A stretch of 64,000 bases of DNA, from assembly GCA_035376985.1 (NCBI GenBank), contig DAOSSA010000005.1:1-64000 (forward strand). The letters are read 5' to 3'. The stretch is from Brevifilum sp029548365 (GTDB lineage Bacteria > Chloroflexota > Anaerolineae > Anaerolineales > Anaerolineaceae). Below the pieces are notes generated by a model. It did no database searches. It worked only from the letters and a program-made list of their open reading frames with translations, and was not told the DNA's origin. A program made the position numbers and the translations under genes. Positions 56,002 to 64,000 of the stretch are shown in pieces; position 1 is the stretch's first letter, and each line of letters starts with the position of its first letter.

Positions 56002-58530
56002 GTGGCTGGTATTGAAAATTTTTCACCCAAAGCACGCCAGGTGCTCAGCATGGCTCAAAAACATGCCGAGCGTTTGCAAAAGCCGCAAATCAGCACGGAG
56101 CACCTGTTAATTGCATTAATTGAACAGGAAGGCAGTGTTGCAGGCAGGGTTTTACGCGAACTCGGGCTGGAAACAGACCGGGTTTCTGCGCTGGTTGAAA
56201 AAGAGCTTGGGATTGGCGATCACACCGGGTCGGTCTCTCTTTCAGCGGGACTGCAGCAGGTCATCCCCTATGCCATGGAAGAGGCCCGTAAAAAAGGGCA
56301 AAAATTTGTGGGTACTGAACATCTTTTGATTGGATTGACCCGCCTGAACGATTGCGAGGCGATGAATATCCTCAGGAAATTCGGCCTCTCCGACGAGCAG
56401 ATTCGCCGCCAGACGGATCGGGTGCTGCGAGAATCACAATCCGAAGCGCCGCCCGGACTTGCCGGGCATTCGAGGGCGCGCCGGCAGAAGGCGGATAAAA
56501 AAGAGGACCCTGAAAAGACTCCCCTGGTCGATCAATTGGCTACCGACCTGACGTCGCTGGCTGAGCAAAATAAGCTCGACCCGGTCATCGGGAGGCAAAA
56601 GGAAATTGAGCGCGTCATCCAGATTCTGGCGCGGCGGACAAAAAACAACCCCGCTTTGATCGGTGAACCCGGCGTGGGAAAAACTGCCATCGTGGAAGGC
56701 CTGGCTCAGCGCATCATTGTTGGTGATGTGCCGGCACCTTTACTGGACAAGCGCTTGCTTCAACTGGATGTGGGTTCGCTTGTGGCAGGTACGATGTACC
56801 GCGGCCAGTTTGAGGAACGCCTTAAACGCGTGATTGATGAGCTCAAATCCTCCGATGCAATCCTGTTCATCGATGAAGTGCACATGCTCGTGGGGGCTGG
56901 CTCTGCCGGTTCTTCCGTGGATGCAGCCAACATCCTCAAACCCGCGCTTTCACGGGGCGAGTTGCAGGTGATCGGCGCGACCACCTTTAATGAGTATCGT
57001 AAAAATATCGAAAGCGATGCTGCCCTCGAACGTCGATTCCAACCCATTGTCGTTTCAGAGCCGACGGTGGAGGAGACGGTTGAAATCCTGCATGGCATCC
57101 GCCCTGCTTATGAAGAGCATCACCGCTTGCGGATTGATGACGAGGCGCTCGAACAGGCCGCCAGGCTGACCGCCCGATACGTGAGCGATCGTTTTTTGCC
57201 CGATAAAGCCATCGATTTAATCGATGAATCCGCTTCGCGGGTGCGCATGTACAAAAGTCCGGCGGCAGTCAATGCTAAAGAAATTATCACCGGCTTGCGC
57301 GAACTGCGCAAAGCGATTGAAGCCGCCAAGGAAGAAGAGGCTTACGACACGGTTGAAGAGCTGCAGAAACAGCTTGAGGGACTGGAAGCTCAACTGGAGG
57401 ATTTGCGTACGGTTTGGGATCGCTCCACCAGCCCGCGGGTGACTACCGAAGATATCGCCGAGGTGATTTCGATGTGGACCGGTGTACCCTTGATGCAACT
57501 GGAGACCGAGGAATCGGCTCGCTTGCTGAACATGGAATCTGAACTGGCCGGTCACATCATCGGTCAGGGTGAAGCCATTGAAACCTTATCAAAGGCCATT
57601 CGCCGTGCTCGGGCTGGTTTGAAGGACCCTGCCCGCCCGGTGGGTTCTTTTGTCTTCATGGGTCCCACGGGCGTGGGTAAAACCGAGCTCACCAAAGCGC
57701 TGGCAAAATTCATGTTTGGCAGCGAGGATGCGCTCATCCAGCTGGACATGTCCGAGTTCATGGAGCGCCACAGTGTCAGCCGTTTGGTGGGAGCGCCCCC
57801 TGGATATGTGGGCTATGAGGACGCCGGACAGCTCACCGAAGCGATCCGTCGGCGACCTTACTCGATTGTCGTGTTTGACGAAATCGAGAAGGCGCATACC
57901 GAAGCGCACAATATGCTCCTGCAAATCATGGAAGAGGGGCACCTTTCAGACGCGCGCGGCCAAAAAGTAGACTTCCGCAACGCCATCATCATTATGACCA
58001 CCAATATTGGGGCAGATGTGATCCGGCGCCAGTCGAATCTGGGTTTTGCGCTGAGTGTCGATGAAGAACAGCAAGAAGCGCAAGCCTATGATGATATGCA
58101 CAAAAAGCTGATGGAAGCCCTCAAGCGCACCTTCCGCCCCGAGTTCATCAACCGGCTGGATAGCGTGATCGTCTTCCGGGTGCTCAATAAGGCGGATATC
58201 CGCGAGATCGTCCAGTTGGAGCTGGATAAGGTCAACCAGCGCCTGGAGGAGAACCACATTCACCTGCGTGCGACGGATGAAGCGCTGGAATTCTTAGCCG
58301 GGGAAGGTTATAACCCCGAGATGGGCGCCCGTCCACTCCGACGGGTGATCCAGCGTAAGATCGAAGATCGTCTCTCGGATGCCCTGCTGGCCAGGGAGTT
58401 TGAGGACGGTCAGAACATCCTGATTGACATCCAGGTGACCCAGCAGGATGGAGCCCCGGTGACGGACATTGTCCTGCTGCACGACCCCCAGGGCGAGCAG
58501 GAACCCGATTTAGCTGCGGTGGAAATCTGA
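56002..58530 (+). CDS. clpC: ATP-dependent Clp protease ATPase subunit ClpC
   Basis: ClpC unfolds proteins and feeds them to ClpP. The 842-residue protein has the N-terminal double Clp_N repeat (about 1-145), AAA+ domain 1 with GEPGVGKTAI (about 222), a middle region with UVR-like helices (about 430-470), and AAA+ domain 2 with GPTGVGKTEL (about 554). The start is GTG 56002 with AAGGAGG seven bases upstream. radA follows after 3 bases, a pairing also seen in Gram-positive clpC operons, though ctsR and mcsAB are absent here. Confidence 0.95.
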   Translation: MAGIENFSPKARQVLSMAQKHAERLQKPQISTEHLLIALIEQEGSVAGRVLRELGLETDRVSALVEKELGIGDHTGSVSLSAGLQQVIPYAMEEARKKGQKFVGTEHLLIGLTRLNDCEAMNILRKFGLSDEQIRRQTDRVLRESQSEAPPGLAGHSRARRQKADKKEDPEKTPLVDQLATDLTSLAEQNKLDPVIGRQKEIERVIQILARRTKNNPALIGEPGVGKTAIVEGLAQRIIVGDVPAPLLDKRLLQLDVGSLVAGTMYRGQFEERLKRVIDELKSSDAILFIDEVHMLVGAGSAGSSVDAANILKPALSRGELQVIGATTFNEYRKNIESDAALERRFQPIVVSEPTVEETVEILHGIRPAYEEHHRLRIDDEALEQAARLTARYVSDRFLPDKAIDLIDESASRVRMYKSPAAVNAKEIITGLRELRKAIEAAKEEEAYDTVEELQKQLEGLEAQLEDLRTVWDRSTSPRVTTEDIAEVISMWTGVPLMQLETEESARLLNMESELAGHIIGQGEAIETLSKAIRRARAGLKDPARPVGSFVFMGPTGVGKTELTKALAKFMFGSEDALIQLDMSEFMERHSVSRLVGAPPGYVGYEDAGQLTEAIRRRPYSIVVFDEIEKAHTEAHNMLLQIMEEGHLSDARGQKVDFRNAIIIMTTNIGADVIRRQSNLGFALSVDEEQQEAQAYDDMHKKLMEALKRTFRPEFINRLDSVIVFRVLNKADIREIVQLELDKVNQRLEENHIHLRATDEALEFLAGEGYNPEMGARPLRRVIQRKIEDRLSDALLAREFEDGQNILIDIQVTQQDGAPVTDIVLLHDPQGEQEPDLAAVEI

Positions 58531-58533
58531 TCC

Positions 58534-59931
58534 ATGGCTAAAACCAGGACGCGTTACGTCTGCCAGGAATGTGGACGGGCTTTTCCGAAAGCCTTTGGAC
58601 GTTGCCCCCAGTGTGGGGCCTGGGATCGGATGGTTGAAGAAATCGTAGAAGAGACAAAGACCGCTGCAGGCCATGCCAGCGTACATAGCCTGGGCGGTCT
58701 TTCTACGCCCAGGCGTCTCAGCGAGATTGAAAGCGAAACAGAAGACCGCATCCATGTGCCATTGAACGAGTTCGCACGGGTATTGGGGGGCGGCGTGGTC
58801 CCGGGCTCAATTGTCCTGGTGGGCGGAGACCCCGGGATTGGAAAATCAACCCTGTTACTGCAGATGACCATGCAAATGGCATCTCAAAACCGGGTTTTGT
58901 ACGTCTCGGGCGAAGAATCGGAACGGCAGATCAAAATGCGGGCAACCCGCCTTTTAAAGGATGGAGAAGGATGGGCAGGCAGTTTACCGGAAGAGCTTTA
59001 CCTGGTGACAGAGACCAACCTGGACGCGATCCTGGAGCACGTCCAGGTCGTCAACCCGCGCTTGCTGGTGATCGACTCGATCCAGACGGTGTACCGCCCC
59101 GAGATGGGATCCAGCGCTGGATCGATTTCCCAGGTACGTGAAAGCGCCTCCCGCCTGCGAGAACTTGCCAAGACCTCCGGTATTTCAGTTTTTCTCATCG
59201 GGCACGTCACCAAAGAGGGCGTCATTGCCGGACCGCGCGTGCTGGAACATATTGTGGATACCGTCTTATACCTGGAGGGTGACCGCTTCCAGACCTACCG
59301 TTTGCTGCGGTCGGTGAAAAATCGCTTTGGCGCGACCTCGGAAGTGGGCGTGTTTGAAATGCAGGAGCGGGGGATGATCGAAGTTACCAATCCATCAGAA
59401 GCTTTCCTGGCGGAGCGCATGGTGAACGCCCCCGGCTCAGCGATTGCTGTGACCATGGAGGGCACCCGGCCCTTGCTGGTAGAAATCCAGGGACTCACCA
59501 GTCACACGCCTTTTGGCAATCCACGCCGGACGCCCAACGGGATTGATTTTAATCGCCTGCTGCTGATCACCGCGGTACTGACGCGGCGCCTTAACCTGGG
59601 ACTGGCAGAACAGGATATCTTCGTCAACGTGGTTGGCGGTTTGCGCATTGACGAACCGGCAGCAGACCTGGCGGTGGCAGCGGCGATTGCTTCTTCGCTG
59701 CGCGATCAACCTATCCGGGCTGACCTGGTGCTGATCGGTGAGCTGGGCCTTTCAGGCGAGCTGCGCATGGTTGGCCAGATGCAAGCCCGGTTAAAAGAAG
59801 CGTCCAGCCTGGGCTTTAAAGGGGCGATTGTGCCTCGGCGCTTGCATCAAAAGGAGCCCTGGCCCGCAAGCATCGAAGTCCAGGAAGCACGTTCCCTGGC
59901 TGAGGCGCTGAAACTGGCTTTACTGCAGTAA
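58534..59931 (+). CDS. radA: DNA repair protein RadA
   Basis: RadA is a RecA-like ATPase that extends branch migration in recombination. The 465-residue protein has the N-terminal zinc finger CQECGRAFPKAFGRCPQCG (about 7-25), Walker A GGDPGIGKSTLLLQ (about 97-110), the RadA-specific VKNRFGATSEVGVF (about 263-276) and a Lon-like C-terminal domain. It starts 3 bases after clpC and is cotranscribed with it. Confidence 0.95.
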   Translation: MAKTRTRYVCQECGRAFPKAFGRCPQCGAWDRMVEEIVEETKTAAGHASVHSLGGLSTPRRLSEIESETEDRIHVPLNEFARVLGGGVVPGSIVLVGGDPGIGKSTLLLQMTMQMASQNRVLYVSGEESERQIKMRATRLLKDGEGWAGSLPEELYLVTETNLDAILEHVQVVNPRLLVIDSIQTVYRPEMGSSAGSISQVRESASRLRELAKTSGISVFLIGHVTKEGVIAGPRVLEHIVDTVLYLEGDRFQTYRLLRSVKNRFGATSEVGVFEMQERGMIEVTNPSEAFLAERMVNAPGSAIAVTMEGTRPLLVEIQGLTSHTPFGNPRRTPNGIDFNRLLLITAVLTRRLNLGLAEQDIFVNVVGGLRIDEPAADLAVAAAIASSLRDQPIRADLVLIGELGLSGELRMVGQMQARLKEASSLGFKGAIVPRRLHQKEPWPASIEVQEARSLAEALKLALLQ

Positions 59932-60037
59932 TTACCAGGCCATTTGCTTTTCAAAATCTACCGTTATAATGGAATACAGTGCCTTCCGGACAGCGCCAAT
60001 GTCGGAATATGAACAACCATAGACACAGGATAACGTT

Positions 60038-60550
60038 ATGAGCCATTCTCTGCTTAATTTCTCTCCAATCTCCCGCACACGCCGCAATCACGGCCTGGAA
60101 CATGCCACTCTTCACGTCCTCAGCAGGCGGTTTCCCGACCTGAGCCTGGCGGGAATCTCTTCACCGCGCGGCTTCGCTATCCTGGGGGATGTTACCTCTG
60201 AGGATGTGGCGGAAGCAGCCATTGAGGCGTTAAAACGCTTGCGCACGGGCGAATCGGGCCTGGCTTTGCATCCCAATTGCGGCACCAATTTTGCCATCCC
60301 CGGCGCCTTTGCCGGGCTGGCGGGCTGGTTGGCCACCCTGGGATCTGATAAATCATTCAGGTCGAAGCTGGAACGCCTTCCGCTGGCGCTGGTGTTGGCA
60401 ACAGTAGCCCTGTCGCTGACCTTTCCACTGGGGCCGATCGTTCAGAAACGCTTCACCACCTCCGGTGTCCCCCAGGGACTGGAGTTGGAGCGTGTTGAGA
60501 CCTCCATCCGGGCTGGGATCAGGGTGCATCACGTTACCACCCGCGGTTGA
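60038..60550 (+). CDS. DUF6391 family protein
   Basis: The 170-residue protein opens with RTRRNHGLEHATLHVLSRR at about 13-31, the signature of DUF6391. One or two hydrophobic stretches (about 84-99 and 118-138) suggest membrane contact. AGGA precedes the ATG. Its stop codon lies 8 bases before the holA start, so the two genes are likely cotranscribed. No function is known. Confidence 0.75.
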   Translation: MSHSLLNFSPISRTRRNHGLEHATLHVLSRRFPDLSLAGISSPRGFAILGDVTSEDVAEAAIEALKRLRTGESGLALHPNCGTNFAIPGAFAGLAGWLATLGSDKSFRSKLERLPLALVLATVALSLTFPLGPIVQKRFTTSGVPQGLELERVETSIRAGIRVHHVTTRG

Positions 60551-60558
60551 GATCAATC

Positions 60559-61581
60559 ATGACCGGGGAAAAGCCGATCGTCTACGTCCTGCGCGGGGAT
60601 GACCACCAGGCGATCAAAACCCATCTTGAAAATTTTTATGCCAACCTGGGCGATGCCAGCCTGGCGGAGATGAACACCACCCGCCTGGATGGCAAAACCG
60701 CGGGTATCAGCGAATTGCTATCTGCGGCGATGGCGCTGCCATTCCTGGCTGAACGCCGGTTGGTGATCCTCGAGGATGCCCTGCATCCCTACTCAGGACG
60801 CGGCAAACAGGAGCTGCGGGAGAAATTCGTCGATCTTTTGGAGGGGCTGCCGTCTTCAACTGCGCTGGTGCTGATCGTAGCGGACCGCCAAAAATATTCA
60901 CCCCGTACAGGTGCAACCTGGGAAACGCTCAACAACGCTCACTGGTTCATCAAATGGGTGCAAACGGTCGGCAGGCGGGCGATGATCATCGACTGCCCGC
61001 TGCCTTCCGAGGCAAACATGCCTGCCTGGATCAGCAAAAAAGCGCTTGAATTGGGCGGAGAGTTCACCCGGGAGGCAGCAGGCGTATTACGGGACTTCAT
61101 CGGTAACAACACACAGGGCGCAGTGCAGGAAATTAATAAATTACTGGCTTATGTCAATTATGAACGCCCGGTGACGGGCAGCGACGTTGAGAATTTATCA
61201 ATCCGCGATCGCCAGAGCGATATTTTTGCTATGGTTGATGCGCTCGGGAACCGGCAGGGAGAAAAAGCGGTGGAATTGCTGCATATCCTGCTGGAAGAGA
61301 TGGATTTCATGCCTCTGTTCGGGATGGTCGTCCGGCAGTTCCGGTTGCTCATCCAGGCCCGGGAAATCCTGGATTTGGGGGGCGGAGAAAGAAATATCAC
61401 AGAAACACTGGGCTTACATCCCTTTGTGGCTAAAAAAATCCACGTCCAGGCACAGCAGTTTGACCTGAGCTCCCTGGAAGACATCTATCACCACCTGCTG
61501 AAGATTGACCTGGATGAAAAAACCGGCGGTATGCCCGGCGCTATTGCCCTGGATGTGCTGATCGCCCGCCTGGCAGGTTGA
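60559..61581 (+). CDS. holA: DNA polymerase III delta subunit
   Basis: Delta opens the sliding clamp. The 340-residue protein has the HolA opening KPIVYVLRGDDHQAIKTHLE, LPFLAERRLVILED and FTREAAGVLRDFIGNN, then the C-terminal collar helices with DIFAMVDALGNRQGEKA. ATG 60559 is used; an overlapping TTG at 60547 lies within the DUF6391 stop. With holB (43570) and dnaN (22225), three clamp or clamp-loader genes are in the window. Confidence 0.9.
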   Translation: MTGEKPIVYVLRGDDHQAIKTHLENFYANLGDASLAEMNTTRLDGKTAGISELLSAAMALPFLAERRLVILEDALHPYSGRGKQELREKFVDLLEGLPSSTALVLIVADRQKYSPRTGATWETLNNAHWFIKWVQTVGRRAMIIDCPLPSEANMPAWISKKALELGGEFTREAAGVLRDFIGNNTQGAVQEINKLLAYVNYERPVTGSDVENLSIRDRQSDIFAMVDALGNRQGEKAVELLHILLEEMDFMPLFGMVVRQFRLLIQAREILDLGGGERNITETLGLHPFVAKKIHVQAQQFDLSSLEDIYHHLLKIDLDEKTGGMPGAIALDVLIARLAG

Positions 61582-61846
61582 GGGTGGGAATTGGGAATCA
61601 GATCTCACCCATGCCCACCTGCCCTCCTCCCCCTGGTTTTCACGAACCTTGATGCGGTTGATCTCTTTGCTGGTTTGGATTCAGATCAGCTCATGTCGAA
61701 AACCATCCTTAGCACATTTCTTACCCCATCCATTGATGGTTTCTGTGCCTTCGGCGTTATCCTTATTCGGTAAAGCATTAACACTGACGCCGCCTCATAT
61801 TCTTTAACAACGTGTCATTTGAGGACTTCACAGTACCAGAATAAAA
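61582..61846. other. Non-coding stretch past holA
   Basis: This convergent region holds no gene, tRNA or regulatory RNA that I recognise. Open frames here are short and without ribosome sites. The terminator and pyrimidine-rich repeat to its right belong to the minus-strand oxidoreductase operon. Confidence 0.5.
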
Positions 61847-61875
61847 GAGCTGCCCCATTAAAAATGAGACAGCTC
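61847..61875 (-). terminator. Terminator of 2-oxoacid oxidoreductase operon
   Basis: On the minus-strand RNA GAGCUGUCUCAUU and AAUGGGGCAGCUC form a 13-bp stem with two G-U pairs and a UUU loop, then UUUUAUU. It lies about 70 bases past the gamma-subunit stop codon. Confidence 0.82.
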
Positions 61876-61913
61876 CTCACTCGCTGTGCTTACAGCGATA
61901 GATGATAATTTTC

Positions 61914-61957
61914 CCCTACTTCCTACTTCCTACTCCCTACTCCCTACTCACCACTTA
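61914..61957. repeat. TTCCTAC/TCCCTAC tandem-like repeat
   Basis: Seven-base units of the form CTACTTC, CTACTCC run through this pyrimidine-rich stretch, overlapping the last codons of the gamma-subunit gene. Similar low-complexity runs lie at the 37-40 kb island. Confidence 0.6.
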
Positions 61958-62498
61958 CTTTTACAGCCTTATATTTTGCTCCCATTTGCAGAGCATCTTT
62001 GTTTGTCTGCAAAAGCTTCTGATGCCGTGCAGGCAGGTGTTCTGCCAGGGCAGTTTCGATGGCTTCCAGTGGCAGGATATCCAAATTTCCCAGCAGCGCG
62101 CCCAGCATGACCATGTTGACCGCGCGCTTGCTGCCAGCCTCATCAGCAATCTCATTGGCTGGCAGGCTGACCACGGTAATATCCGTACGCTCGACCTCCC
62201 GGTTGACCATGGAGGTATTTACCACCAACACCCCGCCCGGTTTGACCAGTTTCTCATATTTATCCAGTGAAGGCAGGTTCATAGCCAGCACTGCAGACGG
62301 GTTTTTAACAAAGGGTGACCCAATCTCCTCGTCAGAGACGACCACCGTGCAGTTGGCGGTTCCACCGCGCATTTCCGGCCCATAGGAGGGAATCCAGGTA
62401 ACAGCCTTGCCTTCATCCATCGCGGCATACGCCAGCAACAGACCGGCAAACAGCACGCCTTGCCCGCCAAACCCGGTAATAATAACTTCTTGTTGCAT
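61944..62498 (-). CDS. 2-oxoacid:ferredoxin oxidoreductase gamma subunit
   Basis: The 184-residue protein is the gamma (transfer) subunit, with ITGFGGQGVLFAGLLLA at about 7-23 and PSYGPEMRGGTANCTVVVSDEEIGSP at about 39-64. The complex oxidises a 2-oxoacid plus CoA to an acyl-CoA, CO2 and reduced ferredoxin in anaerobic catabolism. GGAGG lies before the ATG. It is the last gene of an alpha-beta-gamma minus-strand operon. VOR or KOR substrate class is not decided. Confidence 0.9.
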   Translation of the reverse strand: MQQEVIITGFGGQGVLFAGLLLAYAAMDEGKAVTWIPSYGPEMRGGTANCTVVVSDEEIGSPFVKNPSAVLAMNLPSLDKYEKLVKPGGVLVVNTSMVNREVERTDITVVSLPANEIADEAGSKRAVNMVMLGALLGNLDILPLEAIETALAEHLPARHQKLLQTNKDALQMGAKYKAVKVSGE

Positions 62499-62511
62499 CC
62501 CTGTATCCTCC

Positions 62512-63294
62512 TTATACCTTCAGCTCGGCTACCGCCGGCGTGACCTTATAATCACCCAGCGGGAAGTAGGGTAGCATTCGTTCTTCAACCCAATCACGCG
62601 CTTCAGCCGGCGAAAGGCGCCAGTTGGTGGGGCAGGTTGAGAGCAGTTCCACCAGTGAGAAACCCAACTTGTGCTTTTGCGTTTCAAAAGCCGTGCGGAT
62701 CGCCTTTTTCGCCCGGCGTACCTCGCGGACGTTGTGCAGGCTGCGGCGCACCACATATGCGGCGCCCTCCAGCGTGGCCAGCAGTTCAGCGGTTTGGATG
62801 GGGTGACCCTGGCGAGCAACGTCTCGCCCGGTGGGCGACGAAGTCGTCACCTGCCCGGGCAGCGTGGTGGGCGCCATCTGACCGCCAGTCATGCCGTAGT
62901 TGGTATTGTTGATGAAGACCACGGTCAGTAATTCGCCGCGGGAAGCTGCACCCACAATTTCGCCCATGCCGATCGACGCCAGGTCGCCATCGCCCTGGTA
63001 AGTGAATACGGTCCGCTCGGGCAACAACCGTTTGACGCCGGTAGCCATGGCCGGGGCACGTCCATGCGCTGCTTCAACAAAATCAAATTTAAAATAATTG
63101 TACGCAAAAACCGAACAACCCACAGAGGCGACGCCGATCGTATTCCCCACCTCACCCATCTCATCCAGCACTTCCGCCACCAGGCGGTGTGCTGTGCCAT
63201 GAGTACAGCCGGGGCAATAATGGGTCACACGCGGATCAAATGCTTCGGGGCGTTGATAAACAATTTTGGCTGGAATATCCGTCATAACTGTCAT
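62512..63294 (-). CDS. 2-oxoacid:ferredoxin oxidoreductase beta subunit
   Basis: The beta subunit holds thiamine diphosphate: GDGDLASIGMGE with INNTNYGMTGGQ at about 101-146 form the TPP/Mg site. CPGCTHG near residue 28 has the conserved cysteines. The 260-residue protein starts at one of two adjacent ATGs (63297 or 63294); AAGGAG is 3 and 6 bases away, so 63294 is preferred. The start lies 10 bases past the alpha-subunit stop, and gamma follows after 13 bases. Confidence 0.92.
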   Translation of the reverse strand: MTVMTDIPAKIVYQRPEAFDPRVTHYCPGCTHGTAHRLVAEVLDEMGEVGNTIGVASVGCSVFAYNYFKFDFVEAAHGRAPAMATGVKRLLPERTVFTYQGDGDLASIGMGEIVGAASRGELLTVVFINNTNYGMTGGQMAPTTLPGQVTTSSPTGRDVARQGHPIQTAELLATLEGAAYVVRRSLHNVREVRRAKKAIRTAFETQKHKLGFSLVELLSTCPTNWRLSPAEARDWVEERMLPYFPLGDYKVTPAVAELKV

Positions 63295-63304
63295 CATTTT
63301 CTCC

Positions 63305-64000
63305 TTATTCAAGTACCTTGTCCATGCGAGCCAACCAGCGATCGCGTGGGTGTCCCTCAGTCGTCAATGGGCCGGCTGCCAGGCGCTCAATCTCGGTCAG
63401 CACCTCATCGGGGTAGGGCACCACACCGCCCATACGACCGAAAAATTCAACGGGCTTACGGCCGCGCACCACCAGTCGGACATCTTCCAGCATCTGACCA
63501 GCGTTCATTTCAACCACCAGGAAGCCTTTCACCTGTTCTGCCAATTCATCCAAAATCGTGTTGGGGAAGGGCGCCAGGGTGATCGGTCGCACCAGCCCAA
63601 CTTTGACCCCTTTTTCGCGCGCCGCTCGCACCGCTGAAAGCGAAATCCTTCCGGCAGTGCCAAAGCCAACCACAACAAACTCTGCATCATCCAGGTAATA
63701 GCCCTTATAGCGCACTTCTTCAGCTTCAATTTCCTGCCAGCGGGTCATCAAGCGATAATTCAAGCGTTCCTGGTCGGGCGGGTCGAGGTTAATCGAGGTC
63801 AGGAAACGTCTTTCGCCCCCATCGGTGCCGCGTACAGCCCAATCGGGGATTTCTGTTTTAAGCGGCTGCATGGGCGGGATCTCGGCGGGTTCCATCATCT
63901 GGCCCAGGCTACCATCCAGCAAGATGCACACCAGTGAGCGGTATTTCTCCGCCAGGTCGAAGGCCAGGCCGGTCAGATCCACCGCTTCCTGCACGCTTGC
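63305..64000 (-). CDS. 2-oxoacid:ferredoxin oxidoreductase alpha subunit, partial
   Basis: This is the C-terminal 231 residues of the alpha (pyrimidine-binding) subunit; the frame runs open to the window edge and its N-terminus is outside. SVQEAVDLTGLAFDLAEKY, YYLDDAEFVVVGFGTAGR and VKVGLVRPITLAPFP match VorB/KorA-type alpha subunits. A ferredoxin (delta) gene may lie beyond the edge. It is the upstream gene of the operon. Confidence 0.9.
   Translation of the reverse strand, partial: ASVQEAVDLTGLAFDLAEKYRSLVCILLDGSLGQMMEPAEIPPMQPLKTEIPDWAVRGTDGGERRFLTSINLDPPDQERLNYRLMTRWQEIEAEEVRYKGYYLDDAEFVVVGFGTAGRISLSAVRAAREKGVKVGLVRPITLAPFPNTILDELAEQVKGFLVVEMNAGQMLEDVRLVVRGRKPVEFFGRMGGVVPYPDEVLTEIERLAAGPLTTEGHPRDRWLARMDKVLE

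Overview
The window is bacterial chromosomal DNA, dense in genes and of moderately high GC. It most resembles a Chloroflexota genome of the Anaerolineae type. That placement is inferred from the gene mix: extracellular proteins with Thr/Pro linkers, a VanW/LCP envelope cluster, NifU-, CpXC- and DUF6391-type small proteins, an FHA-winged-helix regulator, an ATP-cone nucleoside kinase and a ferredoxin-dependent 2-oxoacid oxidoreductase. No rRNA or tRNA gene was recognised. One structural RNA, the signal recognition particle RNA, lies at about 23.47-23.62 kb.

Layout. 0-13 kb, mostly minus strand: glutamate dehydrogenase, a SIMPL lipoprotein, DegV, an LCP ligase, a Trm112-like protein, a VanW protein, an SLC13-type transporter, a small DUF5684 membrane protein, and ccmF-ccmE with the rarer Cys form of the CcmE haem site. 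13-24 kb carries replication and segregation signals: a nucleoside kinase and a nucleotidyltransferase, then a non-coding stretch with six DnaA-box matches (candidate oriC, 14.93-15.29 kb), a frameshifted GNAT gene, a TetR gene with its operator and an amylase with a second operator copy, PlsC, FkbM, RtcA, two perfect parS sites (21.41 and 21.51 kb), dnaN and SRP RNA. 24-37 kb: a lytic transglycosylase with two LexA-like boxes, a malate/lactate dehydrogenase, GDPD plus a GH3-like surface protein, a Ser/Thr kinase, PriA, a phosphoribosyltransferase and an MFS transporter.

37.4-40.7 kb is a repeat-bounded island. It holds an ABC-F gene behind an attenuator with a six-codon leader peptide (MIRIRL), a phage-terminase-like small protein behind a LexA-like box, a second cluster of DnaA-box matches, and many short dispersed repeats in direct and inverted copies.

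41-64 kb: NifU-like protein; a chlI/chlD-type chelatase gene whose two halves are joined by a -1 shift at a run of nine A; HolB; several lipoproteins and surface proteins; a Mo-cofactor oxidoreductase with an MBL-fold hydrolase; a trans-sulfuration enzyme; the ATP-cone kinase; ClpC-RadA; DUF6391-HolA; and the gamma, beta and partial alpha subunits of a 2-oxoacid:ferredoxin oxidoreductase running off the right edge.

The observations most worth following are the chlD frameshift site, the ABC-F leader attenuator, the DnaA-box/parS origin region, the TetR operator pair, and the LexA-like boxes at two promoters. Several genes also have a -10-like hexamer 6-8 bases before the start codon, suggesting leaderless mRNAs.
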